Below are positions 15,231 to 22,083 of a stretch of 27,031 nucleotides of DNA, piece after piece. A model generated the notes under the pieces. It saw only the letters and a program-made list of their open reading frames with translations. It ran no database searches and was not told where the DNA came from. This DNA comes from a virus. Location: IMG/VR virus record IMGVR_UViG_3300021090_000093, positions 1 to 27,031 of that record. The stretch is one strand, 5' to 3'. A program made the position numbers and the translations under genes. How positions within the stretch are numbered: position 1 is the stretch's first letter; every line of letters starts with the position of its first letter.

Positions 15231-15655
15231 TGCCCTCCTCTCAAATGCGTGACTAAACCTTCTAAGTCAGAGTACACCGCTGTAGCAAAATTCAACATAA
15301 CGTCCCAGCGATCTTTATGCTCATCAAGTAGCACATATCCAGGCTTACATTGACCAAGCACATACCCAAGCTCAAGATGTGCAGATTTACCGGCAGGGTA
15401 GACTAAAATGGCTCCGTCACAGCGATCTAAGTGCTTCTTATCAAAAGAGAAAACGTGTTGGGCTGCGTAATCTTTCAGTGCATCAATATAAGTCAAGTTC
15501 CTACCCTGTTCATACTCTTTCCAAGAGTCGTCTGCCGTAGGTCCTGCTGCATACCAGGAATCAAAAACATTAATACCCACATCACGTAATGCTGCGCTTA
15601 CTTGAGGAATTTGTGAATTTCGGAGACTTCCAATAAGATAGTAGGTTTTACCCAT
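15227..15655 (-). CDS. Nucleoside 2-deoxyribosyltransferase-like protein, second copy
   Basis: I start at ATG 15655, two bases after the preceding stop, rather than at a TTG 18 bases upstream that lies inside the neighbouring gene. The 142-residue product opens with a beta strand and loop (TYYLIGSLRN), has Asp77 and Asp80 in KKHLDRCDGAILVYP, and a GKSAHLELGY segment (residues 89-98) whose Glu95 could be the nucleophile of deoxyribosyltransferases. It may move deoxyribose between bases or hydrolyse nucleotides. It is a diverged neighbour of the next gene. The substrate is unknown. Confidence 0.68.
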   Translation of the reverse strand: MGKTYYLIGSLRNSQIPQVSAALRDVGINVFDSWYAAGPTADDSWKEYEQGRNLTYIDALKDYAAQHVFSFDKKHLDRCDGAILVYPAGKSAHLELGYVLGQCKPGYVLLDEHKDRWDVMLNFATAVYSDLEGLVTHLRGGQ

Positions 15656-15657
15656 AA

Positions 15658-16074
15658 TCACGCTCTTCCCCAAAATGTGACAATATACTCTAAGGCTTCT
15701 TCTAGTGTTGGAAAAATCCGTACTGCCATCGCAAGCACCCAGGGATGGTTTTGAATACGAGAATCTTCAGCCACAACCACAACAGGCTTTTTTCGATCCC
15801 ACGCATAGACCATTTCACAAGGAGAACCAATAGGCAAGTGTCCTGGTAGGAGGCGGTAATTCAATAAAATCAAATCAGCTTCTTCGACATCCCTCAAATC
15901 GCGGATGACAATCTCATTCGGAGTAAATTTCTGAGGATTATAATACACCTTCCTTCGACAAGGATCTATGGTGTCAATACCTTCTTTATGGAGAAATTGA
16001 GACGCTTGTGCTCTCCACTGATCTGTTCCCTCACGGTCATGCTCCGAGATAGGTCCACTTAGATAGACTTTCAT
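15658..16074 (-). CDS. Nucleoside 2-deoxyribosyltransferase-like protein, first copy
   Basis: The 138-residue product has a Rossmann-like start MKVYLSGPIS, a DPCRR segment (residues 38-42), acidic residues in IRDLRDVEEADLILLNY, and GSPCEMVYAWDRKKPVVVV, where Glu87 is placed like the catalytic Glu of nucleoside deoxyribosyltransferases. The end (NHPWV...IFPTLEEALEYI) is also family-like. The reaction would exchange or release bases from deoxynucleosides or their phosphates. Because it sits with ThyX and the deaminase-like gene, a role in pool salvage or unusual-base supply is plausible. Neighbours overlap by ATGA. Confidence 0.78.
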   Translation of the reverse strand: MKVYLSGPISEHDREGTDQWRAQASQFLHKEGIDTIDPCRRKVYYNPQKFTPNEIVIRDLRDVEEADLILLNYRLLPGHLPIGSPCEMVYAWDRKKPVVVVAEDSRIQNHPWVLAMAVRIFPTLEEALEYIVTFWGRA

Positions 16075-16340
16075 TCTGTCTCCATTTGAAACCCAGCTTT
16101 AATAACTTTTTGTCCAATAATAGGAATCTCTCGTGTTTGTTTTTCCAGGAGTTCCCAATATTTATCTCGTAATTTGTCCATATACATACTACATTCTTTA
16201 GCTAAATTGCCTGGGGTAAGAGGAATGCTTTTATTACCATCCCACCGCACAATCTCTACCCCATCTCCTAAGACTGTGCGTTCAAACTGTATACAGTTCG
16301 GACACAGTGGATTTTTAAACACAGAGCGTTGTGTAATCAT
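16071..16340 (-). CDS. Unknown protein with N-terminal CxxC, 89 residues
   Basis: I do not recognise the protein. It has CPNC at about residues 13-16, an all-beta-looking front half (TVLGDGVEIVRWDGNKSIPL) and a helical region (LAKECSMYMDKLRDKYWELLEK). Another Cys (KECSM) might complete a metal site only partly. Its ATG is shared with the stop of the tiny gene upstream as ATGA, and the same holds for its downstream partner. It may bind a nucleotide or metal, but nothing visible proves it. Confidence 0.62.
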   Translation of the reverse strand: MITQRSVFKNPLCPNCIQFERTVLGDGVEIVRWDGNKSIPLTPGNLAKECSMYMDKLRDKYWELLEKQTREIPIIGQKVIKAGFQMETE

Positions 16341-16474
16341 GGAATAAACGCAGCCCCTAAATTACCTAAACCCCACCCAAACCAAGCACACATCTTAGGA
16401 TAATTCCCTTGATACCCCTCAAAACTAGCAGCGCTCCAATACATGAGAACCGTCCCAAAAACAAACCAGTTCAT
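16337..16474 (-). CDS. Tiny membrane-like protein, 45 residues
   Basis: A short frame starts at ATG 16474 inside the preceding gene's stop (ATGA) and ends in a TGA sharing ATGA with the next gene. The product is hydrophobic and aromatic (MNWFVFGTVLMYWSAA, then CAWFGWGLGNLGAAFIP), with two short segments that could insert into a membrane. It is probably real because the overlaps match on both sides and otherwise 290 bases would be empty. Function unknown; a micro-holin or membrane factor is possible. Confidence 0.5.
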   Translation of the reverse strand: MNWFVFGTVLMYWSAASFEGYQGNYPKMCAWFGWGLGNLGAAFIP

Positions 16475-16632
16475 AATGGTTTCCAGACAAGGATAGAAAC
16501 AAAGCCTAAATTTAAACAGGCATAAGAAATATTAATAGCGGGGCTGTGCCAACTCCCCCCGATCAAAAACCTACTCCATTCCCACGTAAAATCTACACTC
16601 CATTTTTGGGAAACTTTCAAACAAACTCTCAT
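16471..16632 (-). CDS. Small protein, 53 residues
   Basis: This frame starts at ATG 16632 sharing ATGA with the stop of the gene upstream, and ends in an ATGA overlap with the tiny gene downstream. The product (MRVCLKVSQKWSVDFTWEWS, then a hydrophobic end ISYACLNLGFVSILVWKPL) could have one membrane-associated helix near its C-terminus. Not recognised. The precise overlaps at both ends are the main evidence that it is a gene. Confidence 0.5.
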   Translation of the reverse strand: MRVCLKVSQKWSVDFTWEWSRFLIGGSWHSPAINISYACLNLGFVSILVWKPL

Positions 16633-16931
16633 TCAGTATACCTCACATGGAACCATTCCCAGACTGAGGGGTGGTCTTTGTAGCCAATTTCCCATTTCTC
16701 GTCTATAGCAAAGAGTGCTCGACGGCAATCAACAATGACCTGATTGGCTTGGTTCGGTGTCACATGAGGTACTCGAAAGACAAAACCAGCACCATCCCCG
16801 TCCCATTCTGTAATCCCAAGTTCCAACTGTTTACCAGCAAGAATCGAAGATACGATCAATAAACCATCTAAGGTCTTTTCAAACATCTTAACAGGACTGG
16901 TACGCGAAGTCCAAAGAATTTCAGAATCCAT
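16629..16931 (-). CDS. Unknown acidic protein, 100 residues
   Basis: The product shows a mixed alpha/beta pattern: FEKTLDGLLIVSSILAGK, LELGITEWDGDGAGFVFRVP, QANQVIVDCRRALFAIDEKW. There is no catalytic motif that I know. The acidic turn EWDGDGAG could bind metal. Its start shares a base with the HNH stop (TAATG). It may be an accessory to the nearby nuclease or a small DNA mimic, but this is only a guess from charge and context. Confidence 0.62.
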   Translation of the reverse strand: MDSEILWTSRTSPVKMFEKTLDGLLIVSSILAGKQLELGITEWDGDGAGFVFRVPHVTPNQANQVIVDCRRALFAIDEKWEIGYKDHPSVWEWFHVRYTE

Positions 16932-17371
16932 TATCGCCTTCTTCCATACACCATTGTAGCCATCTTCATGCGCTTGCGGAAAATTGCTAGTGCTTCTGGG
17001 GCTTCCGCATCAAGGACTTCTAAGAGTCTGGTAAACTCGTTATGCGTAAACTCTCCTTTGACTTGATTACACTCTCTACACACACACTGTAAGTTTGACA
17101 GCACATTCTGCTCAGACTTTCTTGCAACCCTTGCTTTGGGTACAGCATGGTCCAAAGAGACATTTTCTACAGTTAAAACGACAGGACAATAAGGACAAGC
17201 CGTTCCAAGAGAAGCCTCAGTCAATGCTAGAATCTCAAGCCGTTCTGGTACCTCTTCTCCCGTCTTCTTCAGTGTAGACATGAAGTTCTGCACTCTATAT
17301 TTCAGAGGATTCTCTTTACGCCACTCTGAAAGGGTGCGAAGCTTCTTGATGACTTTTTTCTTAGACCTCAT
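16931..17371 (-). CDS. HNH endonuclease (McrA-like)
   Basis: I use ATG 17371, which shares ATGA with the stop of the Cas4-like gene; an in-frame TTG at 17380 is less likely. The 146-residue protein has a basic N-terminus (KKKVIKKLR) and then the HNH core: CPYC (about residues 59-62), SLDHAVPKA, NLQCVCRECN. The Cys pairs likely hold a structural zinc, and His in LDH is the expected catalytic residue. It is a different HNH group from the endonuclease-VII-type genes here. Because it is tightly coupled to the Cas4-like nuclease, it may serve in DNA processing rather than homing; I infer this from the overlap. Confidence 0.85.
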   Translation of the reverse strand: MRSKKKVIKKLRTLSEWRKENPLKYRVQNFMSTLKKTGEEVPERLEILALTEASLGTACPYCPVVLTVENVSLDHAVPKARVARKSEQNVLSNLQCVCRECNQVKGEFTHNEFTRLLEVLDAEAPEALAIFRKRMKMATMVYGRRR

Positions 17372-18132
17372 ACATCCCAATCTAATTGAACAAGGTTATC
17401 TTCGAGCACTTCTGGATCACCCTCACAATAATGCTGTCGGAAAGTGCAATATTTACACCAGCCCTTATATTCTACTGTATCAGGTAAAAAAGGTTCTGGC
17501 AAGTGCTTATTTTTATATTGTTGCCTTAAATCCTCCCACCAGGCCGTAACTTCTGCACGAAGTTCTTCTGTCACTTCAATCCGATAAGACTTCATGGCAG
17601 CATCATCTTTTGAGAAGTAGACCAGCCGCAGTTCATCTACCCTATACTTCTTATTCTTCTCCCAATAGGTGATGGCTTGGTAAATATTGTGTTTACTGGC
17701 TTGTTTGGTCTTCAAAATCATCGTCCAAAAAGCGCCAGTATTCTTACTCTTCAGTTCGTATAGGATGTTCTTAGTCCCATCCTTACTTTTGAGGATAAAG
17801 TCAAACGCCCCGACCACATCATCTGGGTTATCTCCGAATCCAGAGGATACAAATTGCTCTGCTGCAATAAGTCGTCCAGACTTCTCAACAACCGCTCGTA
17901 TAGCATTGTGGATAAGATCCCCTATCCAAAACTTCCGCATCGTCTTGGCATCATGTTCATCTTCTTTAGCATTAAGACGATTCAGAATAGTTGCTCGACC
18001 ACAATATCCTGCATTAGAAATAGAGAACCAACCACGCTTCTTACGTCTCGCACGACGAGGTGCTGCGGCTTTCTCAATTTCTATGTCAAGCAATTCCTCT
18101 AACTCGTCCCAATACTTTTCGGCAAGAGCCAT
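17368..18132 (-). CDS. Cas4-like PD-(D/E)XK nuclease with Fe-S cysteines
   Basis: The 254-residue protein carries the RecB/Cas4 nuclease core: a His in IGDLIHNAI (about residue 75), Asp111 in GAFDFIL, Glu126-x-Lys128 in YELKSK, and a Gln in NIYQAITYW (about residue 152). One Cys lies near the start (GYCGRA, residue 44) and three near the end (CKYCTFRQHYC, residues 226, 229 and 236), the usual iron-sulphur cluster set. It probably trims or degrades DNA ends during replication, recombination or host DNA breakdown. No CRISPR genes lie nearby. The upstream stop (TAA) is directly followed by its ATG. Confidence 0.88.
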   Translation of the reverse strand: MALAEKYWDELEELLDIEIEKAAAPRRARRKKRGWFSISNAGYCGRATILNRLNAKEDEHDAKTMRKFWIGDLIHNAIRAVVEKSGRLIAAEQFVSSGFGDNPDDVVGAFDFILKSKDGTKNILYELKSKNTGAFWTMILKTKQASKHNIYQAITYWEKNKKYRVDELRLVYFSKDDAAMKSYRIEVTEELRAEVTAWWEDLRQQYKNKHLPEPFLPDTVEYKGWCKYCTFRQHYCEGDPEVLEDNLVQLDWDV

Positions 18133-18303
18133 TTAAGCCTCGTACCCCTCAAGGACTAAGATTTTTGCATCAACATCATAATTTGTTTCCTGAATCTCTG
18201 CAAATATTGAGCCTACATCACCAGTTAATGGTTTAGCTAAAAGATTTACGGTTGCAATTTCCGGGAATCCTGAAAGGATGGTACGAAGTTCACCGACTGT
18301 CAT
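18133..18303 (-). CDS. Small paralog of the neighbouring gene, 56 residues
   Basis: I start at ATG 18303, with AGGTG upstream; nine further codons would be possible from an earlier start. The product begins MTVGELRTILSGFPEIATVNL and continues with a beta-rich, acidic part (DVGSIFAEIQETNYDVDAK). Its front half resembles the next gene upstream (MTAGELYDILK), so the two are tandem copies of a small family. Such TxGEL proteins occur in phages, but I cannot state a function. Overlap with the sibling is 14 bases. Confidence 0.62.
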   Translation of the reverse strand: MTVGELRTILSGFPEIATVNLLAKPLTGDVGSIFAEIQETNYDVDAKILVLEGYEA

Positions 18304-18469
18304 AGGACACCTGATCCTCGCCACCACCATGAATATGAAGTTCTTTATCCGCTACTCGAATTTCTACATTCTCAACATGGAAATGCTCCCCATCCTCGTC
18401 TGAACAAACACTCACTTCAAAACTTGGATCAACAATTTTTAAGATGTCGTATAATTCTCCTGCTGTCAT
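18290..18469 (-). CDS. Small paralog of the neighbouring gene, 59 residues
   Basis: ATG 18469 has a good ribosome site (AGGAGA, six bases upstream), so I prefer it over an earlier in-frame start. The product is MTAGELYDILKIVDPSFEVS, then acidic and His-rich (CSDEDGEHFHVENVEIRVAD, ELHIHGGGED). The N-terminus is a sibling of the 18133-18303 product. The His/Asp cluster might bind metal. Unknown function; tandem placement suggests a recent duplication. Confidence 0.62.
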   Translation of the reverse strand: MTAGELYDILKIVDPSFEVSVCSDEDGEHFHVENVEIRVADKELHIHGGGEDQVSYDSR

Positions 18470-18479
18470 ATGCAATCTC

Positions 18480-18707
18480 CTAAATTTCAAAATCAGTGTA
18501 TAAATCGTGAACTGTCGCACCAGGAATAAAAATAACCACGCCATCCGTACCTTCATGGACATACCCAAAACATCCATCGAGACCGTTTACAAACACACCA
18601 AGCTCCTCAACTTTAACACCAGATTTTAATTTGGATACAGGAACAGAGAATGTTTTCTTTGTGATTAATTTCTTAGGGTCTGGCAATTTAACTGCTCTAA
18701 AATCCAC
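18480..18707 (-). CDS. Unknown beta-rich protein, 75 residues
   Basis: The gene uses GTG 18707 as its start, with an ideal AGGAGG eight bases upstream. The product has alternating hydrophobic and polar residues (TFSVPVSKLKSGVKVEELGV, GYVHEGTDGVVIFIPGATVH), which suggests a small beta barrel, perhaps a nucleic acid or protein binding module. I do not recognise it. It precedes the paralog pair by ten bases and shares their operon. Confidence 0.62.
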   Translation of the reverse strand: MDFRAVKLPDPKKLITKKTFSVPVSKLKSGVKVEELGVFVNGLDGCFGYVHEGTDGVVIFIPGATVHDLYTDFEI

Positions 18708-18722
18708 AAGTAATCCTCCTAT

Positions 18723-19010
18723 TTAAATATAGACATCACCATTTTCTTTGATTTTCTCATCTTCATATGCTACGACAGCACGACGATAAAACTCTAATTT
18801 GCAGCACTCTAACACACCAACTAAAGCATTGTAATCTGAGTAACTCTGAGGCCCAGTAACTAGTATTATTCTTGTAATAACATAATTTAATGTGCCAGAT
18901 ATGCTGCTCCCATAAAATGGACTCATATTATTTTCTTTTTTTAAATATTTAAGCAACTCTATTAGGAGAGGTTCAATATCATCCTTCCCATGATGGTGAA
19001 TGTAAGGCAT
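18723..19010 (-). CDS. DUF6899-like phage protein
   Basis: The 95-residue product follows a known phage family pattern, which I associate with the name DUF6899: an MPYI start, a helical segment, GTLNYVITRIIL, then SYSDYNALVGVLECCKLEFYRR, and the end YEDEKIKENGDVYI. No function has been assigned to the family as far as I know. The start ATG 19010 uses GGAG in the end of the SSB-like gene. Its place between SSB-like and small unknown genes suggests a link to replication or nucleotide metabolism, which is only context. Confidence 0.78.
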   Translation of the reverse strand: MPYIHHHGKDDIEPLLIELLKYLKKENNMSPFYGSSISGTLNYVITRIILVTGPQSYSDYNALVGVLECCKLEFYRRAVVAYEDEKIKENGDVYI

Positions 19011-19013
19011 GTC

Positions 19014-19541
19014 TTACTCCACAGGTTCAACAACCGCGTCAGCCAACTTCTTGACATCTTCTAGATTAAGCGGTTCAGAAGATCCTGTTTGAATATAATT
19101 AAAGAAATGGTCTGCATAAGCCACAACCTGGTTTACTCGTTCCAGAAGACTTGGATTCTTCTTTGAGTTGGGGTTGTTGAATGCTGCGTTCACAACTTCC
19201 CCAGCCACCTGAAGGGCCACGCGCCTATCAATTTGCTGATAGTCATTCTTCTGTGTGCCTGAAGGTACCACAGAAGACTCGACTACAGTTCCAGCCACAG
19301 GCGGGATTGCGGCAGACACTTCAATGGATTGAAGATCGAAGTATCGTAGATCTCTCGGTGATTGAGATGCTTCAAACTCAACGTAAGAACCAACTTTCAA
19401 CCCCTCAACGAGTTTATTTGAGAATCCCAACCCATACTTCTTACCAGCAATCTTTGCAGAAAACATTGTCCAAGGTTTGCCAGCCTTGGACGTTCCAGAC
19501 TTTGCTTCTAATCCTTCATACGTTCCTAACTGTTTACTCAC
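19014..19541 (-). CDS. Single-stranded DNA-binding protein candidate (OB-fold)
   Basis: The front half of this 175-residue protein has the strand pattern of an OB-fold: LGTYEGLEAKSGTSKAGKPW, MFSAKIAGKKYGLGF, GLKVGSYVEFEASQSPRDLR, YFDLQSIEV. After a Pro/Val/Ser-rich linker, the back half is helical (VALQVAGEVVNAAFN, LLERVNQVVAYADHFFNYIQ) and could form oligomers. It lies just after the polymerase gene, where many phages have their SSB. The start GTG 19541 has AAAGGGG upstream, located in the end of the HNH gene. It lacks the short acidic tip of many SSBs. Alternative: recombination mediator or another OB-fold protein. Confidence 0.6.
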   Translation of the reverse strand: MSKQLGTYEGLEAKSGTSKAGKPWTMFSAKIAGKKYGLGFSNKLVEGLKVGSYVEFEASQSPRDLRYFDLQSIEVSAAIPPVAGTVVESSVVPSGTQKNDYQQIDRRVALQVAGEVVNAAFNNPNSKKNPSLLERVNQVVAYADHFFNYIQTGSSEPLNLEDVKKLADAVVEPVE

Positions 19542-19947
19542 TAGAACCCCTTTCGATTAAATATTTTACTGCTCGTTTTAAGATTTGAATAGAATCTCCT
19601 AACAATCCTATTCCCCCGTTACATTTATTACAAAGCAACCCTCGAACGTTTCCTGATTTATGATTGTGGTCTATGTGTAAAGTATAATGCTGCCCCTTCA
19701 ATAATTGTCCTGAAGTTTGGCAAATTACGCAAGGCCCCTTTTGCTTTTTTACTAAACTTTCATAAGTTTCCGAAGTTATGCCGTAATTAACAGTAAGATG
19801 TCGATCTCTGCGCTTTTTGAGAATTCTTTTTTTATTCTTTTTATACCAAAGCACAGAATATGCGGCATGACATGGTTTACAACGACCACCCTTACTTTTA
19901 GTTTTAATAAAAAGAACCCCACACTTAACGCAAATTCGCTTCTCCAT
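19534..19947 (-). CDS. HNH endonuclease, endonuclease VII type (second copy)
   Basis: From ATG 19947 the 137-residue product has CVKCG near its start, CKPCH, CVIC, and the signature HIDHNHKSGNVRGLLCNKCN. It is clearly related to the 1480-1848 product (VDHNHETNEVRALLC). A longer start, GTG 19962, overlaps the polymerase stop (GTGA) and cannot be excluded. It lies between the DNA polymerase and the SSB-like gene, a common place for homing nucleases, and its 3' end carries the ribosome site of the SSB-like gene, so it is well fitted into the operon. A free-standing homing enzyme is the likeliest role. Confidence 0.82.
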   Translation of the reverse strand: MEKRICVKCGVLFIKTKSKGGRCKPCHAAYSVLWYKKNKKRILKKRRDRHLTVNYGITSETYESLVKKQKGPCVICQTSGQLLKGQHYTLHIDHNHKSGNVRGLLCNKCNGGIGLLGDSIQILKRAVKYLIERGSSE

Positions 19948-19958
19948 AAGTGAGTATC

Positions 19959-21617
19959 TCACACAACCTTTTCCATGTCAAACAAATTCTTTCCTATTTT
20001 CATTTCAAAACCATAATTCATTTTTAATTCGACACCAAAGTATTCATGAAACCACAGAGGCAAATTCTCATAGACACCATAAACAACACGCCTAACTTGT
20101 TCCAAGTCACCTGGATACACATCAAAAACCACCTCATCATGAATTTCGGCAACCACGTGAGACTTTAATCTCAATTGGTGGCAAACGTGATTACTTTTAA
20201 TCAGAATAATTTTATTAAAATCAGTACCTAAACCTTGAATAGGAGAATTATAGCTTTGGTTGTAATTATTTGTATGCCTTCTCCTTTTTGTATAAGGGTT
20301 GGTCACATAGCCTTTATTCCAACAGCTTTCTTCCATAATTTTAAAGTATTCTTGGAATTCTGGGTACCGTGTGACAGTCAAATCCTTTAAAAACTCATCA
20401 GCTTGCTCTTTCGTAAATCCATAATCATTGACTAATGTGTATCCTTTTCCTCCGAAGATCACAGAGAAATTAGCATTTTTTGATCGTACTCTTTCTTTCA
20501 GAAATGGAAACCTCGCCAAGGTTTCAGCATGAATATCCTTCCCACTCTCTAAATCATCCGCAAACTGATGTTTTCCTGTAAGAAACCAACACATTTCAGC
20601 CATTAATCTGGCCTCAAGTTGAGACCAATCGACACCCAGAAGAATTCCACCAGGAAACTTGCTCACGACACACCTTTTAAAATCCGAAGTCTCCTTTCGT
20701 GGCATGACTTGAATAAACTTCTCAGAAAGTCTCCCCGTGACTGTACTAGTCAGTTTATAATCAGGATAATATTTCCCATCAATAAGGGTCGCAAGAAACC
20801 CTTCCACATAGGTTCCTAATTGCTTATTCACTTCTCGAAGTTCTACGACAAGCTTCGCTACGGGGTGTTCGATCTTTTCTAACACTCCTGTAGTTGTCTG
20901 GTATTGCCCTGAAGCCGTCTTAGGCAATTTTACTTTTTGTTTATGAAGCCATTCCCCAACCTGCACTGGAGAGTCCCAATTAAAGTCCTCTGTAAGGTCT
21001 GGTAATTGTTGAAGAATTTGTGCTTTTTGTTCTCTTAATTGCTCTCCTTTTTCCTCCAAAAACTCTGTGTCAATTTGTAGCCCTTTTGTTTCGACATCCG
21101 CTAGCTCCTTGATGAAGTCCCCCATGAGATTAACGAGAGGTTGAAGCCCTCGCTGTGCTATTTGGGGAACTTGTTTGTCGAATATATGGCGAGTAGCACG
21201 TAAATCGTGACAATTGTAAAGAGTAAGAGTAGGAATATCCTCATAATAATAAGGTTCCTTTTTAGCTTTAAAATTTACCAGCTTCTTATAATTAGGATGA
21301 GAATACCCATACAACTTTGCTAAATCTTCTAAGTGATAGGACGACAGCTCTTCGTGGAGCAAATGTGCTTGGACTTGAACATCACGTATAGGCCCTTCCC
21401 AACTACAATTTCGTTGCTGTTTAAGACAACGTAAGTCGTATTTGGCATTAGCTCCGACAAGTATATCTTCACTTCCCCAACAGAATAGTGGCTCAATATC
21501 ATACAAAAAATCCCTTCCGTCCCACCATCCTATAAAGAGATTCTTCCAGTCTGGGTGCTTTTGCTGGAATTCAAACCCCGGAGATCCGTAAGTTTCTGCG
21601 TCGAAGGTAACTATCAT
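19959..21617 (-). CDS. Family A DNA polymerase with 3'-5' exonuclease
   Basis: From ATG 21617, which shares ATGA with the upstream micro-gene, the product has 552 residues. The N-terminal proofreading exonuclease has FDAET (Asp6, Glu8), NAKYDL (Asp61) and YNCHD (Tyr134, Asp138). The polymerase part has motif A DWSQLEAR (Asp330), motif B K380-NANFSVIFGG, and motif C HDE (493-495). The residue aligned with E. coli Pol I Phe762 is Phe384, not the Tyr found in T7. There is no 5'-3' exonuclease domain. It is shorter than T7 gp5 (704 residues), as if lacking the thioredoxin loop, so processivity may depend on other factors. It is the replicative polymerase by context. Confidence 0.95.
   Translation of the reverse strand: MIVTFDAETYGSPGFEFQQKHPDWKNLFIGWWDGRDFLYDIEPLFCWGSEDILVGANAKYDLRCLKQQRNCSWEGPIRDVQVQAHLLHEELSSYHLEDLAKLYGYSHPNYKKLVNFKAKKEPYYYEDIPTLTLYNCHDLRATRHIFDKQVPQIAQRGLQPLVNLMGDFIKELADVETKGLQIDTEFLEEKGEQLREQKAQILQQLPDLTEDFNWDSPVQVGEWLHKQKVKLPKTASGQYQTTTGVLEKIEHPVAKLVVELREVNKQLGTYVEGFLATLIDGKYYPDYKLTSTVTGRLSEKFIQVMPRKETSDFKRCVVSKFPGGILLGVDWSQLEARLMAEMCWFLTGKHQFADDLESGKDIHAETLARFPFLKERVRSKNANFSVIFGGKGYTLVNDYGFTKEQADEFLKDLTVTRYPEFQEYFKIMEESCWNKGYVTNPYTKRRRHTNNYNQSYNSPIQGLGTDFNKIILIKSNHVCHQLRLKSHVVAEIHDEVVFDVYPGDLEQVRRVVYGVYENLPLWFHEYFGVELKMNYGFEMKIGKNLFDMEKVV
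19971..19992 (+). repeat. 22-base exact repeat, copy 1 (in polymerase 3' end)
   Basis: These 22 bases (starting ttccatgtcaaacaaa on the plus strand) recur exactly at 25946-25967. This copy encodes KNLFDME near the polymerase C-terminus, immediately before the second HNH gene. See the second copy for context. Confidence 0.85.
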
Positions 21618-21760
21618 AAGACCTGCTCCCACACCACATTCGGGTACTTCTCCCACCACACAGGACGTACACAGTAGTAATGGATAAAGTGGGGGTTCGG
21701 AGTGCTTTCCGTCGCTCTGTATGCCCAGACAGCTTTCTTTTCACAGAAATCGCAAATCAT
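21614..21760 (-). CDS. Small Cys-containing protein, 48 residues
   Basis: A short frame begins at ATG 21760 and ends in TGA within the ATG of the polymerase gene (ATGA). The product starts MICDFCEKKAVWAYRATEST, with a CxxC pair, a later Cys (HYYCVRPVW) and many aromatic residues. A partial zinc site (C-C-C plus a His) is likely. The ribosome site is weak (GTGGA). The exact overlap with the polymerase start and the CxxC support translation. Function unknown. Confidence 0.6.
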   Translation of the reverse strand: MICDFCEKKAVWAYRATESTPNPHFIHYYCVRPVWWEKYPNVVWEQVL

Positions 21761-21765
21761 AGCAA

Positions 21766-21903
21766 TTATTTTCCACACTCAGGATAATGCCAATTCCAAC
21801 ATTGAGGACATCGTGTTCTTAATTTATTATAATAGTGGCACTTCCAACCCTTGATAAGACCTAACAACCAGCACAATCTGTTAAACATCCACAAATTAAA
21901 CAT
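21766..21903 (-). CDS. Small zinc-finger protein, 45 residues
   Basis: ATG 21903 has a ribosome site (GGAGA, four bases upstream); ATG 21888 is a later alternative. The product is basic with CPQCWNWHYPECG near its end and an extra Cys at KGWKCHYY, a layout like a single zinc ribbon or knuckle. It is the first gene after the folded non-coding gap, followed by another Cys micro-gene and the polymerase. It might bind nucleic acid; this is inferred from charge and the zinc motif. Confidence 0.58.
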   Translation of the reverse strand: MFNLWMFNRLCWLLGLIKGWKCHYYNKLRTRCPQCWNWHYPECGK

Positions 21904-22083
21904 TTAATCTCCAAAATGGTCGGGAAGTGTGCTATGCTCTAGGGATTTCACAATGTTCCTTTGTGTTAACTCTTCCCGCGCGCATTGAATGGGCGGCGAG
22001 TGTCTATCCTAGTTAGCATCACAATGTCTGGGGGCTACCCAACAGTCCTTTCTTAGACGACTTCCCGAATTCCTATATCCAAT
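21904..22083 (-). promoter_or_regulatory. Non-coding gap with inverted repeats between helicase and polymerase genes
   Basis: No credible gene is present. An exact 9-bp inverted repeat (tcgggaagt, 21920-21928, with acttcccga, 22060-22068) encloses the gap. Inside are CTAGG (21939-21943) against CCTAG (22008-22012), a hairpin 21949-21953 with 21961-21965, and a hairpin between 22028 and 22045. The 9-mer tcacaatgt occurs twice (21948-21956 and 22019-22027). No T run or consensus sigma-70 promoter is clear. It could be an RNA control element, a phage-specific promoter region or a replication origin; the sequence alone does not separate these. Confidence 0.35.
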
